A stretch of 64,000 nucleotides of DNA from positions 1 through 64,000 of the forward strand of contig CAXKVR010000284.1 of assembly GCA_964058845.1 (NCBI GenBank). Reading direction: 5' to 3'. The notes under the pieces are model-generated. The model was not told where the DNA came from. It saw nothing but the letters and a program-made list of their open reading frames with translations, and did not search any database. This stretch comes from Carex sylvatica. Its lineage: Eukaryota; Streptophyta; Magnoliopsida; Poales; Cyperaceae. Shown here piece after piece: positions 45,548-57,584 of the stretch (positions are counted from its first letter, which is position 1; the number at the start of each line of letters is the position of its first letter). The position numbers and the translations under genes are program-made.

Positions 45548-45760
45548 TGCTACTTGTAAGCTCGAAGCTCATCCAGTTAGCATTTATAATGGTAACCTTA
45601 TGTGGTGGAATGACGAGATGATGAGCTATATATCAACATACCAATAAACAGAGTAGCCATAAGAAGACCAAGAATTATCAACACCCAGCTGAGCAATATG
45701 GTCAAATATCGTTTCGATTTGGGTCGATCATGATAGTTCATGTCCCTTTCCATTTGGGTT
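45545..45760 (-). pseudogene. NHL pseudogene, N-terminal fragment
   Basis: From an ATG at 45740 the minus strand reads MNYHDRPKSKRYLTILLSWV, a full membrane segment (LIILGLLMATLFIGMLIY) and then a stop before the LEA_2 domain; remnants of the next block follow to 45545, where the foldback sequence cuts it. Last member of the array. Confidence 0.7.
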
Positions 45761-46639
45761 GTGCTGTATGCTTGAGAGGGCTAAAACTTATTAATTTAGA
45801 AAACAACCACCAAAAGAAATACATACAACACACAAGATTTAAGATATATCTTAATTTGTTCAAGTAGATTATGAGACTATTATAACAAATTAAGACCTTT
45901 AATTTGCTTTGTTTGTATGATACGTTATATATAATAAGGAACTATATATATATACCCTCCAAATAAAGGATCGACAATCATGACTAATTTTATCCTGTTA
46001 TATATAGACTGAATGTCTACTTGTATGGAGCAACCATGACAAATGTTAAAGTAAGCCAAATATTAGACATCTCCTTTCTATGTCAATTTTATATTTTATT
46101 ATTTAATTTTACTAAGACAAAGATTTTGCTTTAAGTAGATATTCTGTAGTCTTTTGCAAGATCATAGAAAATCAGGATTAGATAGGTTTCTTTCCTAAAA
46201 TGGCAATACATTTGGAAAAAAAATGAGAATTAAATAAATTATATCCCTTCAAAAAATTTACTGTACAAAATTGTATTAAACGACCATATACAAAAGTTTG
46301 ACATATCTACTATATATCGTCTTGTATTATATTTACCTCAAGAAATTAAATAACAATTAGTTCCATTTGGAAATTATTACTTAAAATTTTTAATTTACAA
46401 TCTTGATAGTATTTTATAAAATCAGTCAAAGAAGTTAAAAGCCAACAGAATTCCGCATGTCATGTTGGATATAACATTGATTATTTATCAATTTTTATGT
46501 TTTCAATGGAAATGAACGTGTTGTTAACCATGAATTTGATATTATTTGGAATTCAAAATTTCCTCAAAAAAATTAAATTTTAATGTTATTATTTAGAAGT
46601 AGAATGATTTTAAATAAAGATGCCTTGCTTAAAAAAAAG
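45761..46639. other. Distal edge of the NHL array, no gene
   Basis: Leader-like CAACCACCAAAAGAAATACA block, then flank sequence related to 43000-43480 up to about 46600. No coding region. Confidence 0.55.
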
Positions 46640-46800
46640 GTTGACAATGTGGTAAACGTACGTTTTTGTATTTTCTCAGCAGTCTGAAAATGTGGATCAT
46701 TTGTTTGTAGAGTGCTCATCAAATACTCTTTGGAATTGGATAGTCCTCTACAATAATTTTTATTTTAATTACAGGAACTTGTTTGAATTATTTATGATAT
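46640..46800 (+). pseudogene. LINE zinc-binding domain remnant
   Basis: In one frame the sequence reads SQQSENVDHLFVECSSNTLW followed by NWIVLYNN, matching the E.V.HLF.EC....LW segment of the zinc-binding domain after plant LINE reverse transcriptase. Short, isolated and without the rest of the element. A shorter trace lies at about 43510-43560. Confidence 0.6.
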
Positions 46801-47482
46801 ATTGCTTCTTGTATTTCTTTAAAAGATAAATCTCTATCAAAACTGATTAAGGATCAGTACAATTTTTTTTTAAGTAAAGTTCGGTGAAGTTATCAATATA
46901 TCTAATTAAGTTAATATTCACAAAAAATAATCTATTATTCAGATTTCAAACTTGCGATCTTTCACACGGTAGAAATTGCCTTTGAATCTAGATCAAAATC
47001 TAATTATTAGAATTGGGAAAATTAAAATGAGATCGACTAATAAATTTGAGGATGTCTGGTTAATTTGGGCTTTACATAATGGTATTATATTAGAATACAT
47101 ACGGTTCACACTGTTGAGTATTGTTGAGAATTGATGGTGCCAAGCTTTATTTTTTAGAAACATAAATGGATCGAACTTTCAAAGTTAAATACTTGTCAAA
47201 AAAAATTATATGATTCTGATATACATTTCAGAAAATTTATCCGTATTGGTTTCAAAGCGATTAAGCTATATCATTTTAATCAAGTCCTGCATTTTGTTTT
47301 GTTTATATATATGTATATGAGTTGATTTTGAATTAGTTTACGACGATAAAAATTATGTTCACGTATCAACATGTTTGATGAACATAAAAACAAACTAGTT
47401 TTACTCTATATAAATAATTAATCTATAAAGTCAATACATATTTGTACATTTTAGTTGTTAAAAAATGCTTATCTTTAAGTCT
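46801..47482. other. Intergenic, no gene seen
   Basis: AT-rich, nothing recognisable. Confidence 0.5.
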
Positions 47483-47925
47483 AGGATTCTAAATAGCGTA
47501 CTATAGAGCCATTATAGTGTTTATGGACCATATATAAAAGCCATGAAGATATTGACACTATAACCAGGGGCGAAGCCAGAAAATTGACTAATGGGGTCAA
47601 TTTTTTGAATAATTCTAAATAATATGAAATACTAGAGTTTCTCAAATTATATATGATATATAATAACTATTTTTTCTTTTAAAAAGGAATGGGGGTCAAC
47701 AATATAAATTTTTATATAAAATATGAGAGTCATTTTGAGGTTTTCATAGCATTTTACAATAAAAAAAATATAAAAAATACATACATAACTACTAGTTTTA
47801 AAAAAGAAATGGGAATCAATTGACTCCCATTACATTCACATACATCTGCCTCTGACTATAACACGCTATAGCGGCACAATATGAACATAGCGCCATTTTT
47901 CTTTTTTATTAAGTTGCTACTAGAA
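47483..47925. mobile_element. hAT remnant (GATTCTAAATAGCG type) interrupted by a second hAT
   Basis: GGATTCTAAATAGCGTACTA at the left and ACACGCTATAGCGGCACAAT..ATAGCGCCATTTTTC on the right match the 12189-13034 family. The right end is eroded. The 290-bp element at 47565-47854 is inserted within it. Confidence 0.6.
47565..47854. mobile_element. hAT element (CAGGGGCGAAGCCAG ends), 8-bp target duplication
   Basis: Begins CAGGGGCGAAGCCAG and ends ATCTGCCTCTG (complement CAGAGGCAGAT). Identical ACTATAAC flanks both sides (47557-47564 and 47855-47862). Length 290 bp. GGGGCGAAGCC ends are common in plant non-autonomous hAT repeats. Fragments of similar sequence lie near 19010 and 60045-60075. Confidence 0.85.
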
Positions 47926-50900
47926 AAATCCAATATATGGTTAATATATAGTTTTATGTATATTACTTAGTTTGTAGAAACATTTTGAGTTAATAATATA
48001 ACTAGCGCAATTCTTAGTACGTATATCGCATTGATGCCTGCCATCCTTTTAATATATATATTTAATTATTAGACCTTTTTACATTTACTCGAGTTCCTTT
48101 TTCTCAATAAATTTACATACTTCTAATAAGTAATATGAAAGCATGATATATTTCAAATTCGAAATGAACTAATTTAACATGCTTGTCAAAGTATTGATTC
48201 AAATAGTTCTGAAGAAATATATATTATGTTGTTTTATATAAAGTCACAAATTATCAGTCTTGCAAAGCAAGATATTCCATTTCTTCAGACAATTTTTTTT
48301 TCCTCCAAGCACCTTATATCATAGGAAATGAAAAAAAATTAAGATCATTAATTCGCATGCCAACATGGCAGGTAAATGTTTTGATATGACATAGATGTTG
48401 GCACATGCTACATTAAAATTTTCAGCATGCGTAACACATGATAATTGACACGTCTAAATATAATAATGATGATTGAATACACATTTTTTGAATGAATGAG
48501 CATATATTTTTTGTGATTAAGTTGTTATAACATCCATAAATTTGGTGCAATTATCTTTTATATGTTGGACACCATTTTTTTAAATTCGTATGATATTTAA
48601 ATGTGACAAAAGAAGAGAATTATATTTTTACAATTCTGATTTTTAATTTCCACTAAACAACATATTGGAGGGAACTAAATATTATTTATTATTTTATTTT
48701 ATTTTCCAATTATTATAAAAGATAAAAAAAAAATTCTCTCATAAATCCTTCCATGTTTCATTATACCAATAAATAATGTTAAAATATAAATTACGAATTT
48801 TACCAAATTAATTTTATGAACTATGAAACAAATCATATAATAATTCAAAATTATTGTAGTAATAATAAAAGGATTCAAAAAAAGAAAATATGAAAGCCTG
48901 TTACATTATTATGAATTAATAACTAACTAATATCTAAATTCATTAAAAAATAAAAATATTAATCCCAAGCACCTATAAGAAATCAAAGTAGAAATACTAT
49001 TACAAAGTTTCAAAATGATTTTAAAAAAAAAAAAAAAAATATAAGGGTCAAGCCCTCATTTGATTGGATTAATAGAGTTACAAGAGAATTGTATCTCAAT
49101 TTTGGAGTAAGATACAATTGACTCATACATGTGAGCCTATGAAAGAAAGAAGGAAGAAAAATCTAAGTAAGAAACTAAATAAAGACAAACAGAAAAAAAG
49201 TAAGGATGATACAGAGGTTGCCTCAATGTACCGGTTGGTACCAGTAACTGGTACTATGGTATTTGCCGCCTATAAATACCGCCTATGTTAATGTCTGATT
49301 GTTTGTCTTCCTAGTGAGCATCCATTGCTCACGTATTTACTGTATGAGGGTTTCGTTTTCGTTTTAAAATGATTTTAGTTTTAAATATTTATAAGTTGCA
49401 ACATATATATATTGAAGGGCTGATTAATTATAATGTTAGATACAAGATAACAAATGTTTTTTATTTATTTTATAATTAAGCTAGTTTGGATGAACCATAT
49501 ATATAATAATAATAACTTTCAAACTTTTTTATTTAACTATTGCTCAATATAATAGTACATAGTACTTCTACGACACCGCTTATCGTTTAATAAAACAAAA
49601 GTTGCATAAAAAAAAAGTGACTGAGCGGTCTCACAGATATATGATCTTTATTTAAATAACTTAAATTTAATTTTCACATTGAGTTGGAATCGTCCGATTA
49701 ACTTCGATAATAACAATATAAAACAAATTTCGTAAATTTTAAATTGTTCCGCTTTGATTCAGATTTTGATCCAATCGTTCAAATTCAAACACAAAATTTA
49801 TGTTGTTTTAAAAACATCCCATCTCTTTCTCGAGTTTAATTAGCAACGCATCAACATATGACATATATAGCAACAATCACTACTTGATCACTGGGATAGT
49901 TCGTTTGTTGATCTTCAAAATTGTTGCACGAATCTCAACTGATATCATCTATCTGTGTTTTGCATGCTGACAGGAATTCATACGTCCATCCGTTCATAAT
50001 TTGCACAGATATTAAGGTCCTGTGCATTTCATCTCAAGCCAGATTTGTCTAAATTCTGATTGAACATTTCAGATCTAAATAGAAAATTTTGTTAACTAAG
50101 GGATATCGACTCAGCTTTAAAATACATGCAAACTTAAATGATCCGGATCTAACCTGACCTTATTGGGAGCTTAATAATAAAAGATTGAATTTATAATTTT
50201 CTAAGCACTTGAGCATGTTATCCAAACATTAGAAGATATTAAAAAAATAGTGAAATTGAAATACTTTAAGCTTAATAATATAATGAACTTTTATCTCAAT
50301 CATTTTTTTACCAAAAAGCGATCTAGAAAAACATTATGTATATATATAATAAGTTTCTTCTAAACTTAATTATTACAAACTTAGAATGTACATCACAAAT
50401 ATTTTCATGTGAAACTTGTGCAGGTGTATAGCAACAGCATGAAGTTAAAAGAGTCAATACATACAGGAAGAGGCGTAGGCAACAGCATGAAGTTACAAAG
50501 TCAAAGCAGAAAATTGCCTTAAAACACTAACAGCAATTCGAACCTTTCTAGATACTACTTCAAAAAAAAAAAAAAAAAAATGGTTCAGTCTCCGTCCTTG
50601 AAAAGTTTTTCTATGAAGTAACAGTGGTTTTAATTAGTCACAAGTTATTCTTCAGGAGTTGACTAGTTTAGAGAAGTTTATTGGTGCTGAAGAAATGGTG
50701 AGAGAGATCAATCGTTTTAGTCAAAAGTTTTTTTTTTTTTTTGGTGAAACAAAAGAGAGTTTCTTTTTCATTGAATTGCTCCAAAATTAACCTTTTCTTT
50801 TTGGCATTTACTTCAACTTGACTTTATCATTTAAGAAAGACACCGAGTCGATCAGCTGTCCAAGTCAGGTTCAATTCCAAAGGTTTTTTTTTATTATTAT

Positions 50901-51534
50901 TATTCTTATTCATCAGTACTGAACGTTATTGATACTGGAAAAATTCTCTCCATCTGCTGAATTTAAGATCTGAACGAGTAACTCATATATTTCTATTTAA
51001 AAAATAATCTAAAACAACCCCAATCCAATTCCATCTGTGCCTTCAAAATGTAACTGCTTTAATCCCAAGAATAAATCTGTATTTATTTTTTTCTTTGTTA
51101 GATTTCACAGTTTGCTTTATCTCGTTTTGGAGAAAAAAAAAAGTACAACTAGATTTTTATTTTTTTACTCCTGATCAATTAATGTTCTATCACAACTTCA
51201 CAAGTAAAAAAAACTATTATCATGTGTTGCCAACATACAAAATATCACATACATGTATCCGGCAAGAGATTCACATGCATGTGACCACCAAATTAAATTC
51301 ACCCTTTTTCATCCCATATTCTTTCAACAGAAGTCATACTCGTACATGCAGCTAGCTACCGACAACACGCGCGTATCATTCATTATGTTACATAACACCA
51401 GAAAGACCATGTTATACGTACACGTGTTATCCTACACAAAACCATTCATGGCCACCAGATCCTACAACCTATATGTATTATTAATGTACACATAGCAGAT
51501 ATATATACATAAAAAAAAAAAAAAACTAGCTAGT
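47926..51534. other. 3.6 kb AT-rich intergenic region, no gene seen
   Basis: Contains A runs (49024-49039 and 50563-50580), TACCGG/TACCAG motifs near 49225-49260, and a spaced direct repeat of GCAACAGCATGAAGTTA at about 50435 and 50480. The open frames at 51095-51495 have no family signature. Confidence 0.5.
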
Positions 51535-51578
51535 ACTTTTTACACTAGTACCGTAAATCAGTTCCCAACTAGCTACTA

Positions 51579-51944
51579 CTAGTCGCTACCACCATGGACG
51601 TGGAGCGAGTCATATATTATTGGTAGGGTCTTGTCGCTTCCATGCGCCATATGGTGGAGCCATTGAAAGTAACCCTGCGGGTTCCCTTCGAACCAGGACC
51701 GTGGGATGTAGCCCTCAGCGCCAGGGGCCTTCATCAAGACCCGTCCATGCCCACCACTACCAGATTTTCCAACTCCCGTTCGACCACCAGTAGTACTAGT
51801 ACCTCCCTTAGCACCTGATCCACCGTGGTTTTTGACTGTACTTCCACCACCACCTCTTCCTTTGCATGCACTTCCGCTGCAGCCACTACCTTTGCCTGAA
51901 CTTCCGCCTCCTTTTCCACCTTTTCCTCCTCCTTTTCCACCCAT
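51579..51944 (-). CDS. Small glycine-rich protein
   Basis: Starting at the ATG at 51944 (the longer frame begins with a TTG, so I use this ATG) it encodes 121 residues. The N-terminal two-thirds is Gly/Lys/Ser-rich low complexity (MGGKGGGKGGKGGGSSGKGS..), with two cysteines near residues 22-28. The C-terminal 50 residues are ordered-looking and begin LMKAPGAEGYIPRSWFEGNP, then QGYFQWLHHM, ending LHVHGGSD. I recall small unnamed plant glycine-rich proteins with a similar MKAPG..GYI.R..FE.NPQ.YF tail, but cannot name a function. No signal peptide or membrane segment. A TATATATT lies just upstream (complement of 51952-51960), too close to the ATG to be a normal TATA box. Confidence 0.65.
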   Translation of the reverse strand: MGGKGGGKGGKGGGSSGKGSGCSGSACKGRGGGGSTVKNHGGSGAKGGTSTTGGRTGVGKSGSGGHGRVLMKAPGAEGYIPRSWFEGNPQGYFQWLHHMAHGSDKTLPIIYDSLHVHGGSD

Positions 51945-53546
51945 TTTTCTCAAATATATACTAGCTAATTAACTGCGTGCCAAGTTGAGGTCTAGAGAGA
52001 TTAATTACTTGCTACTGCATGCTATGTTTTGAAAAAATTTAGCAGGCAATGAATGCTATTTTTAAGCAGCGGGACCTGCTGGAAGCAGCTGATTATGTGG
52101 CGCCCAAGTGTACCGCCAGCAGAGGGGCTCGTGCCTCGGGGCACCAAGCTTTGTACACTTGCCTGCTCTCGTGTCAAGCATGCATGAAACCACCAACAGA
52201 TCAACATCAATAAGATTAATAAATAATAATAGTTAATATTAAATTTACATGCGCGGAAAGACATTTTTTTGCTATCGGTAATTAAAAAATTTACTATTAT
52301 ATAACAACTTAAAACACTTGACATGACTTTTTTTTAGCTGGTATACAGATAAATACCTCTTCATCGATCCTAGCTCACCGTTACAATTTTTATAATTATA
52401 TTTAATTAAGAACGTTATTTATTTTTCACGAAATTGATGGGTAAAATGCATTTTAAACAAAAAAGTTGGGTAATTGAGTAGTAAAATTGAGGAGTACAAT
52501 TGAGGAGTAATTGAGTATGATAATTGTTTATCAATAAATTTTCTTAATGACTTATATCAACCTCACAATAACTGACTAAATAACAAAATAAAAATATTGT
52601 ATTAGTTTAAATAAGGAAGGGGAACATCCTTCTTTCCAGCAGGCGTATATGAATGCTCCAATAATTATACATGGTTTTATTGTATAATCTATGTGTGATA
52701 AATAAAATAATTTTTTTTTCACATCATCGATCCGTGCTTCCTATTATAATGCATCATTATATTTTTTTTACGTCATGTATATCATTTCTAAAGCACATGT
52801 AGGTTGTACATGTATTTTTTCGAGACATCTCTCGTAAACAAACTTCGAATGCTTGCGAGGAGGAGATATCGATTGAAGTTAATCAAAGATTTACCTTCAA
52901 CGGGTGGTCTACGTATATAGAATTGTAAAAAAAATAAATGAAAGTCTCTCAAAACTTGAGTCGAAGTTTTCAATTAAATTTTTTATAGCCTATTTTTTTT
53001 TATTCATTTACGATACTCATTATTACGTATTGTTCAGATAAATATATATATGAAGTATAAGATCTAGAGTTTTTTTGTTATATTTTTACTTTTTAGTTCA
53101 ATTGTTTTCATTTTGAAATTTAATTTAGTGTTTTTAGTATTCATATCTAAGATATACTATTTAAAAAAGAATATCGCTGAGATTTAGTTTAATATTTTTA
53201 TTTAGTTGAACAATAACACGTGAAAGAGGCCCTAAATGAAATATATCATTGAAAACATAGGAGTCGTCTTAATCTAAATTTTTTTAACAAATTCGGATGA
53301 AAAAAAGTTGACTAAAAAGTGTCATATGAGATTGTCCAGAAACTTTTATAATTTAAAATTACTTCTTAAAAAGTGAACGGAGGCATAAGCTATTTTTAAA
53401 ACTCAATTTTCCTTAAAACGGTGAGGGAACCAAAAGATTCAGTTTTTGTTATTAGGTCCACCAAATAAATATAGCTTTAATATTTCCTTTTAAGTTAAAA
53501 CTGTCATCCAAGAACCATCTTCATTGATTAAAATAACAGATTCAGC
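51945..53546. other. Upstream of the glycine-rich gene, then AT-rich sequence
   Basis: No further gene. The minus-strand frame at 52022-52324 is not recognisable. Confidence 0.5.
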
Positions 53547-53800
53547 AAGGTCTTTGGACGCACTTCGGAGTAGGTCCAATGTCCATTGGACCTACTTTGG
53601 TTCGATGGATGATCTGGCGATCCAATTGCTTCAAGAATCGTGTGCTTCGTATTAAAATCCGTATAAGTTATTATTAATTTCCGTGCGCACAGATCTTAAT
53701 GCTAATTGTACAGTGATAGAGCTAATTGAACCTAAAAGTAGATCCAATGCTCATCGGACCTACTCCTATCTCCTTTGGACAGAGATGGTCCAAAGAGCTT
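53547..53800. mobile_element. Probable foldback MITE
   Basis: AAGGTCTTTGGACGCACTTC..GGAGTAGGTCCAATGTCC on the left mirrors the complement of CGGACCTACTCCTATCTCCT..GGTCCAAAGAGCTT on the right. About 254 bp, imperfect arms; no clean target duplication. Confidence 0.6.
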
Positions 53801-54489
53801 TGGATCAATTCCGCTCCCTTAATTTGACTGGATTTAGATAGTCCCCTAATATTCTTTTTGGAGTAATTAACCCTTTTCATCTAATATTTATCTCCATACT
53901 TTCTGTCATCTCTCTTCCGTTTTCAGTAAACTGTTAATGTGATATGTTCTTTTATGATACAAACAGGCTGCAGTAAATAATGCAACTGAGAGCTGCTCGG
54001 TTGAGGTAAATTTTCGACTCGTATCAAATAAAGAGTTCACATGAAAGACAACAGTAACACATTCTTAGTAATATGAGAATTTAGCATTTTTCAAAAGTAA
54101 ATGTCTCTCTAGTAAAATTGTATAACAAAAAGAAGAGCTGAAATATAACATGAATTTCTACGCTTCATTTGTTCAACCAAAGGACAACAATATTTTTCCA
54201 TGTAAGGTACAAAACAGCTAAACTGACGAAACACATTAAACAACAGACAATGCTAAAAAGATAATGTCTCCAAATTGGCAAAAAAACAAAGTTAACTAAA
54301 ACAGTAGAAAATAACATTGGTAGAAGAAAAAAAAAAAAAAAAGGCTAGAGAACTCTGTAAACTCTTTATAGTTTTAAGGACAATTTACAATTTTGGACCT
54401 ATCATTTTTCAGTCATTTTGACATTGTAGCAGTTATTGCATTTCGAAGATCGAGTCATTTTTCAGTCATTTTCAGTCAATATTGTAAAT
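53801..54489. other. Intergenic, no supported gene
   Basis: Positions 53967-54005 are bordered by CAG and GTAAAT and could encode AAVNNATESCSVE, but nothing connects to it. Confidence 0.4.
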
Positions 54490-54971
54490 TTACTCACATT
54501 AACTCTTTTAGAATTTTGGTAATATGGTTCAACCATGAACATAATTTAATCAAGTGCCAGATAATTTAGCGGGAACATAAATTTGTCTATTTGACCAAAA
54601 CAAATTGATAATAAAGCCCAGTAAACTTATCCAACACAAAGTCCTACAAAGCCTATAAAGTGGGCCAGAAATCGAACTCCACAGAAACTAAGCTAAATTC
54701 GAACTAAATACATCTCATAAACGGTCTCAAAACTGGTACCTCACCTATACCAGTAGAGGGTCAATCAAGCTGCAGTTTATTTTGTGATTAAGCTGGTACA
54801 ACATTTGTACCAGTAAGAATCCTGACAAGCTCCCAGAACATGCACTGTACTTCTAATGGCAATAGTTTATTCCTACTTCAACTTAAAACCAATTTAAGGT
54901 TCATTCTTATTTTTGGTTGAGCAAATTTTGTTAGGGTTCCAAATTCTAAAAGAGTTAATGTGAGTAATATA
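54490..54971. repeat. Inverted repeat pair flanking about 430 bp
   Basis: ACTCACATTAACTCTTTTAG followed by AATTT near 54495 is the exact complement of AAATTCTAAAAGAGTTAATG followed by TGAGT near 54965. A MITE or small transposon is likely. The interior has several CTGGTAC/GTACCAG motifs. Confidence 0.55.
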
Positions 54972-56033
54972 TTGACAGAGCATTACATCATTGTTAACAG
55001 TGCAATATTTTTAATTCTGAACTACAACAGCTTGGGAGATTTAATCTAGTTCTTCAAGATTTACACATAATTAATATATTAGAAAAAAAAAAATAGGAAA
55101 ATAAATGTGGAACCATTGTTAGTTTAATTGGCACTAAACGGCTGATTTAAGTTGCAGAACTTAAAATCGATCAGTTTTGTAGTTCTCATGCAAATCAAAT
55201 AGACATATATATGGCAGAGATATCTAATAAAGGAAAAATCTGTAATAGGAAAAGATTACCAATAAATAATAATAATAAAAAAACTACAAACCTGAAATGC
55301 TTTTTAACAGGAGATGCTCACAGAGTTCTGTAGTTTTGAAGCCAAATGCTTTAGTTAAGCAGAGTACATAATTAGTTAAGCATTAAAGCCATTAAAACAA
55401 TTACCCACATGTACCATAATTAGTTAAGCAGAGTACAATAACTCAAGCTGGTACACTCACATGCACCACTACTGAACACAAAATAAACAGGAAAGATAGG
55501 ATTGAAGGCACTTAATCTAATGAAAATAGGCTCTGGAACAGATCAATTGCAAAACTTATGTCAGTAAGAGCCACATGGTTTGTGGGTATAATTACTAATT
55601 AACAGGATTCTGCTTTTAGTCTTGTCTTGTGTTCTAACTTGTAACCTTGGATCTTGGTTGTTGTTACCATAAATTGAGTTGGATACCAGTAAATTAAAAC
55701 TCACAGGAAGGAAGGAAGGGGCCTGATTGTAACTTGTATAGTCTTTCAGCAACCCTTGGAAACAAAAATTCTTCTTTCTTCAGATGGCATTCTGTTGAAA
55801 CTGATTTGATAACTTGCAGAAGAAACAAGGGGAGAAGTTTGATCCGTTATTGCATAGCAACAACACACAAAGGACAAAGGAGTGATGTTGCATAATGGAT
55901 CATAACAATCCCCTTATTTTTTCTGCGAGTTTGCCGAGCTTACCGACGATCAATCGCGAGATGAGAGGCTGGGATGGTCTGCCGGTGTGGCGGTGACTTT
56001 AGGGTTGGTAGTGGGGGAGAAAGGGAATTCGCA
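54972..56033. other. Intergenic; possible minus-strand 5' exon near 55930-56010
   Basis: The complement of 55930-56030 reads CCAACCCTAAAGTCACCGCC and ends ATCGTCG followed by GTAAGC, like a plant 5' leader exon with a donor. No linked coding exon was found downstream (toward lower coordinates), so the gene is unproven or lost. Confidence 0.3.
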
Positions 56034-56034
56034 T

Positions 56035-56193
56035 CCTCTGAGATATCTCATATTTTGCGTGACTTTTTGCAAAATCTCAACCGTTCAAATACATTCTGCA
56101 CGAATCTGAAAGCTCAAATAATAATGCCCCTTCGCTATCCCCGAATAGGCACCGGACACGTACGGTCACGCAAAATATTAGATATCTCAGAGG
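56035..56193. mobile_element. Small foldback MITE
   Basis: CCTCTGAGATATCTCATATT followed by TTGCGTGAC (56035 on) mirrors GTCACGCAAAATATTAGATA followed by TCTCAGAGG (to 56193). 159 bp, with one mismatch in the 29-bp arms. No clear target duplication. Confidence 0.65.
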
Positions 56194-56454
56194 AAAAGCA
56201 CACGGAGAAAGGGGAAGCGCTGGGTTTGACTATGGCATTCCCAAGTCAATTGGTTTTTGGTGGGCTCATTTGCTACTTCAATTTGGGCCACAAACAAAAT
56301 GATATTTACAGTTAAATATTTTATTTGGGCCTCTTGAAATCGAAATTGTAACAACGAAAGTTAGTATTACTTTGGGAGGAGATTATGCCCCTTCTCCAAA
56401 AAGATGATCTTACATACATGTTTGCAATATAGCCGAAATTTTTACTAATACCCT
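56194..56454. other. Intergenic, no gene seen
   Basis: The open frame at 55974-56315 spans the small MITE and is not a credible gene. Confidence 0.5.
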
Positions 56455-57084
56455 CCATTAAAATAAATCCAGAAATACCCTCAAGTTTTTTTTTTTTTTA
56501 ATGCCCCAACCACCAGAAACTTGGCAGTTACTGTGATTTATATAGTTTGATTTTCGATGTGCAGGTGCTTCTCGATCATCAGAGTGCAATTCTGAATCAT
56601 CTGTTCAATTTCAATGATTTAGTAAAGTAACTCGGAGGAACACATTTTAAATTTTGGTTATTGCATAATGTAGATTCGGTCCCATAGACCTTTTCTTGCT
56701 TTGATTTTAAACATTTCAAAGTACATGCTAGAATCTAATTGGAATAGCTAATTTTGCAATATATCCTGAGAAATTTAATTTGAAAATAGTAGTAATTCAA
56801 AAGAACAATGCCATTTGAATGTGACTAATTTGGACTATGGCATGATGTAGTATTCAATGTACACTATTCTTGCATGAAAAAAAAATGACAATAACTACTA
56901 ACAAATATTTATTTCTATGTTCCCATTAAAACTTGAGTAAACTTGATTATGTATGTATGTACCATAAAAAAAATACTATAGCAACCACAAGGAATCAATG
57001 TCGGTTCTGTGCTAGTAAACCATCAAAATTCTGACGGTTGGGACATTTAAAAAAAAAAATTGAGGGTGTTTCTGCATTTAATGG
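56455..57084. mobile_element. Foldback element with GC-box/homopolymer plan
   Basis: The left edge CCATTAAAATAAATCCAGAAATACCCTC (two blocks), a poly(T) run and ATGCCCCAACCACCAGAAAC mirror the right edge GACGGTTGGGACATTT, a poly(A) run and TTGAGGGTGTTTCTGCATTTAATGG. About 630 bp. The organisation matches 9387-11454. The right side directly abuts an AACCGAACC repeat, and no target duplication was identified. Confidence 0.6.
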
Positions 57085-57584
57085 TTCAGTTTAATTAGTT
57101 TTGAATCGAGTCAAATTAGTTTGGACCAAACGGTTTGGTTTGTTTTTTAAAACCGAATTATAACTTCGGTTTGGTTCGGTTTGAAAATTTTAAAAACTAA
57201 AATAACCGAACCAACTGAACTTTTATATATTATGAATTTGGTCCGGACCGCCCCGATTCATTTATTAATACCCAGTTTATTTTTTAATCAATTGCTTTAA
57301 ATATTTCAGCTTATTTTTTAATATCTCAATTTATTTCTTAATACCCCCAATTTATTCTTAATATACTTCAGTTTATTATAAATCAATTCTTTAAAATAAA
57401 AAATAATATATTTTAGTTTGAACTGAACAAAACTAAACAAACCAAAAAAAAATTTTGGTTCAGTTCGATTCGGTTGCAATGCTAATTCGGTTCAGTTCAG
57501 TTCTATTTTTAAAAATCGAATTATAATTTTAGTTTACCTACTTGGGTTCAGTTTCAACCGAAACCGAATCGATGAACACCCCTA
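57085..57584. repeat. AACCGAACC/GGTTCGG-rich dispersed repeat, second copy
   Basis: Same family as 371-735 but opposite orientation; ends GATGAACACCCCTA. Contains repeated GGTTTGGTT and CCGAACCAACTGAAC-like motifs. Confidence 0.55.

Larger units (their letters stand above)
19900..46800 (-). repeat. Tandem array of NDR1/HIN1-like (LEA_2) genes
   Basis: Gene bodies, 5' leaders (CTAAGAATTAAGACTCACAA..) and 3' flanks (TTATTTAGTT-TATTTGGAAATTACTCCTT..) recur along about 27 kb, always in the same orientation. Longer copies at 20709, 26753, 35432, 41000 and 44286 alternate with decayed copies at 22100-23521, 34930-35075, 36840-37590, 42340-42855 and 45545-45760. This suggests repeated duplication of a two-gene unit, later broken up by transposons. 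Confidence 0.8.

Noticed and set aside
53967..54005. Possible 39-bp exon with CAG and GTAAAT borders
   Set aside because: No neighbouring exon in phase could be found on the same strand, and such borders occur by chance.
55930..56030. Start of a minus-strand gene with an ACCCTAAAG leader
   Set aside because: Promising leader and donor, but no coding exon toward lower coordinates; kept only as a note in the intergenic entry.
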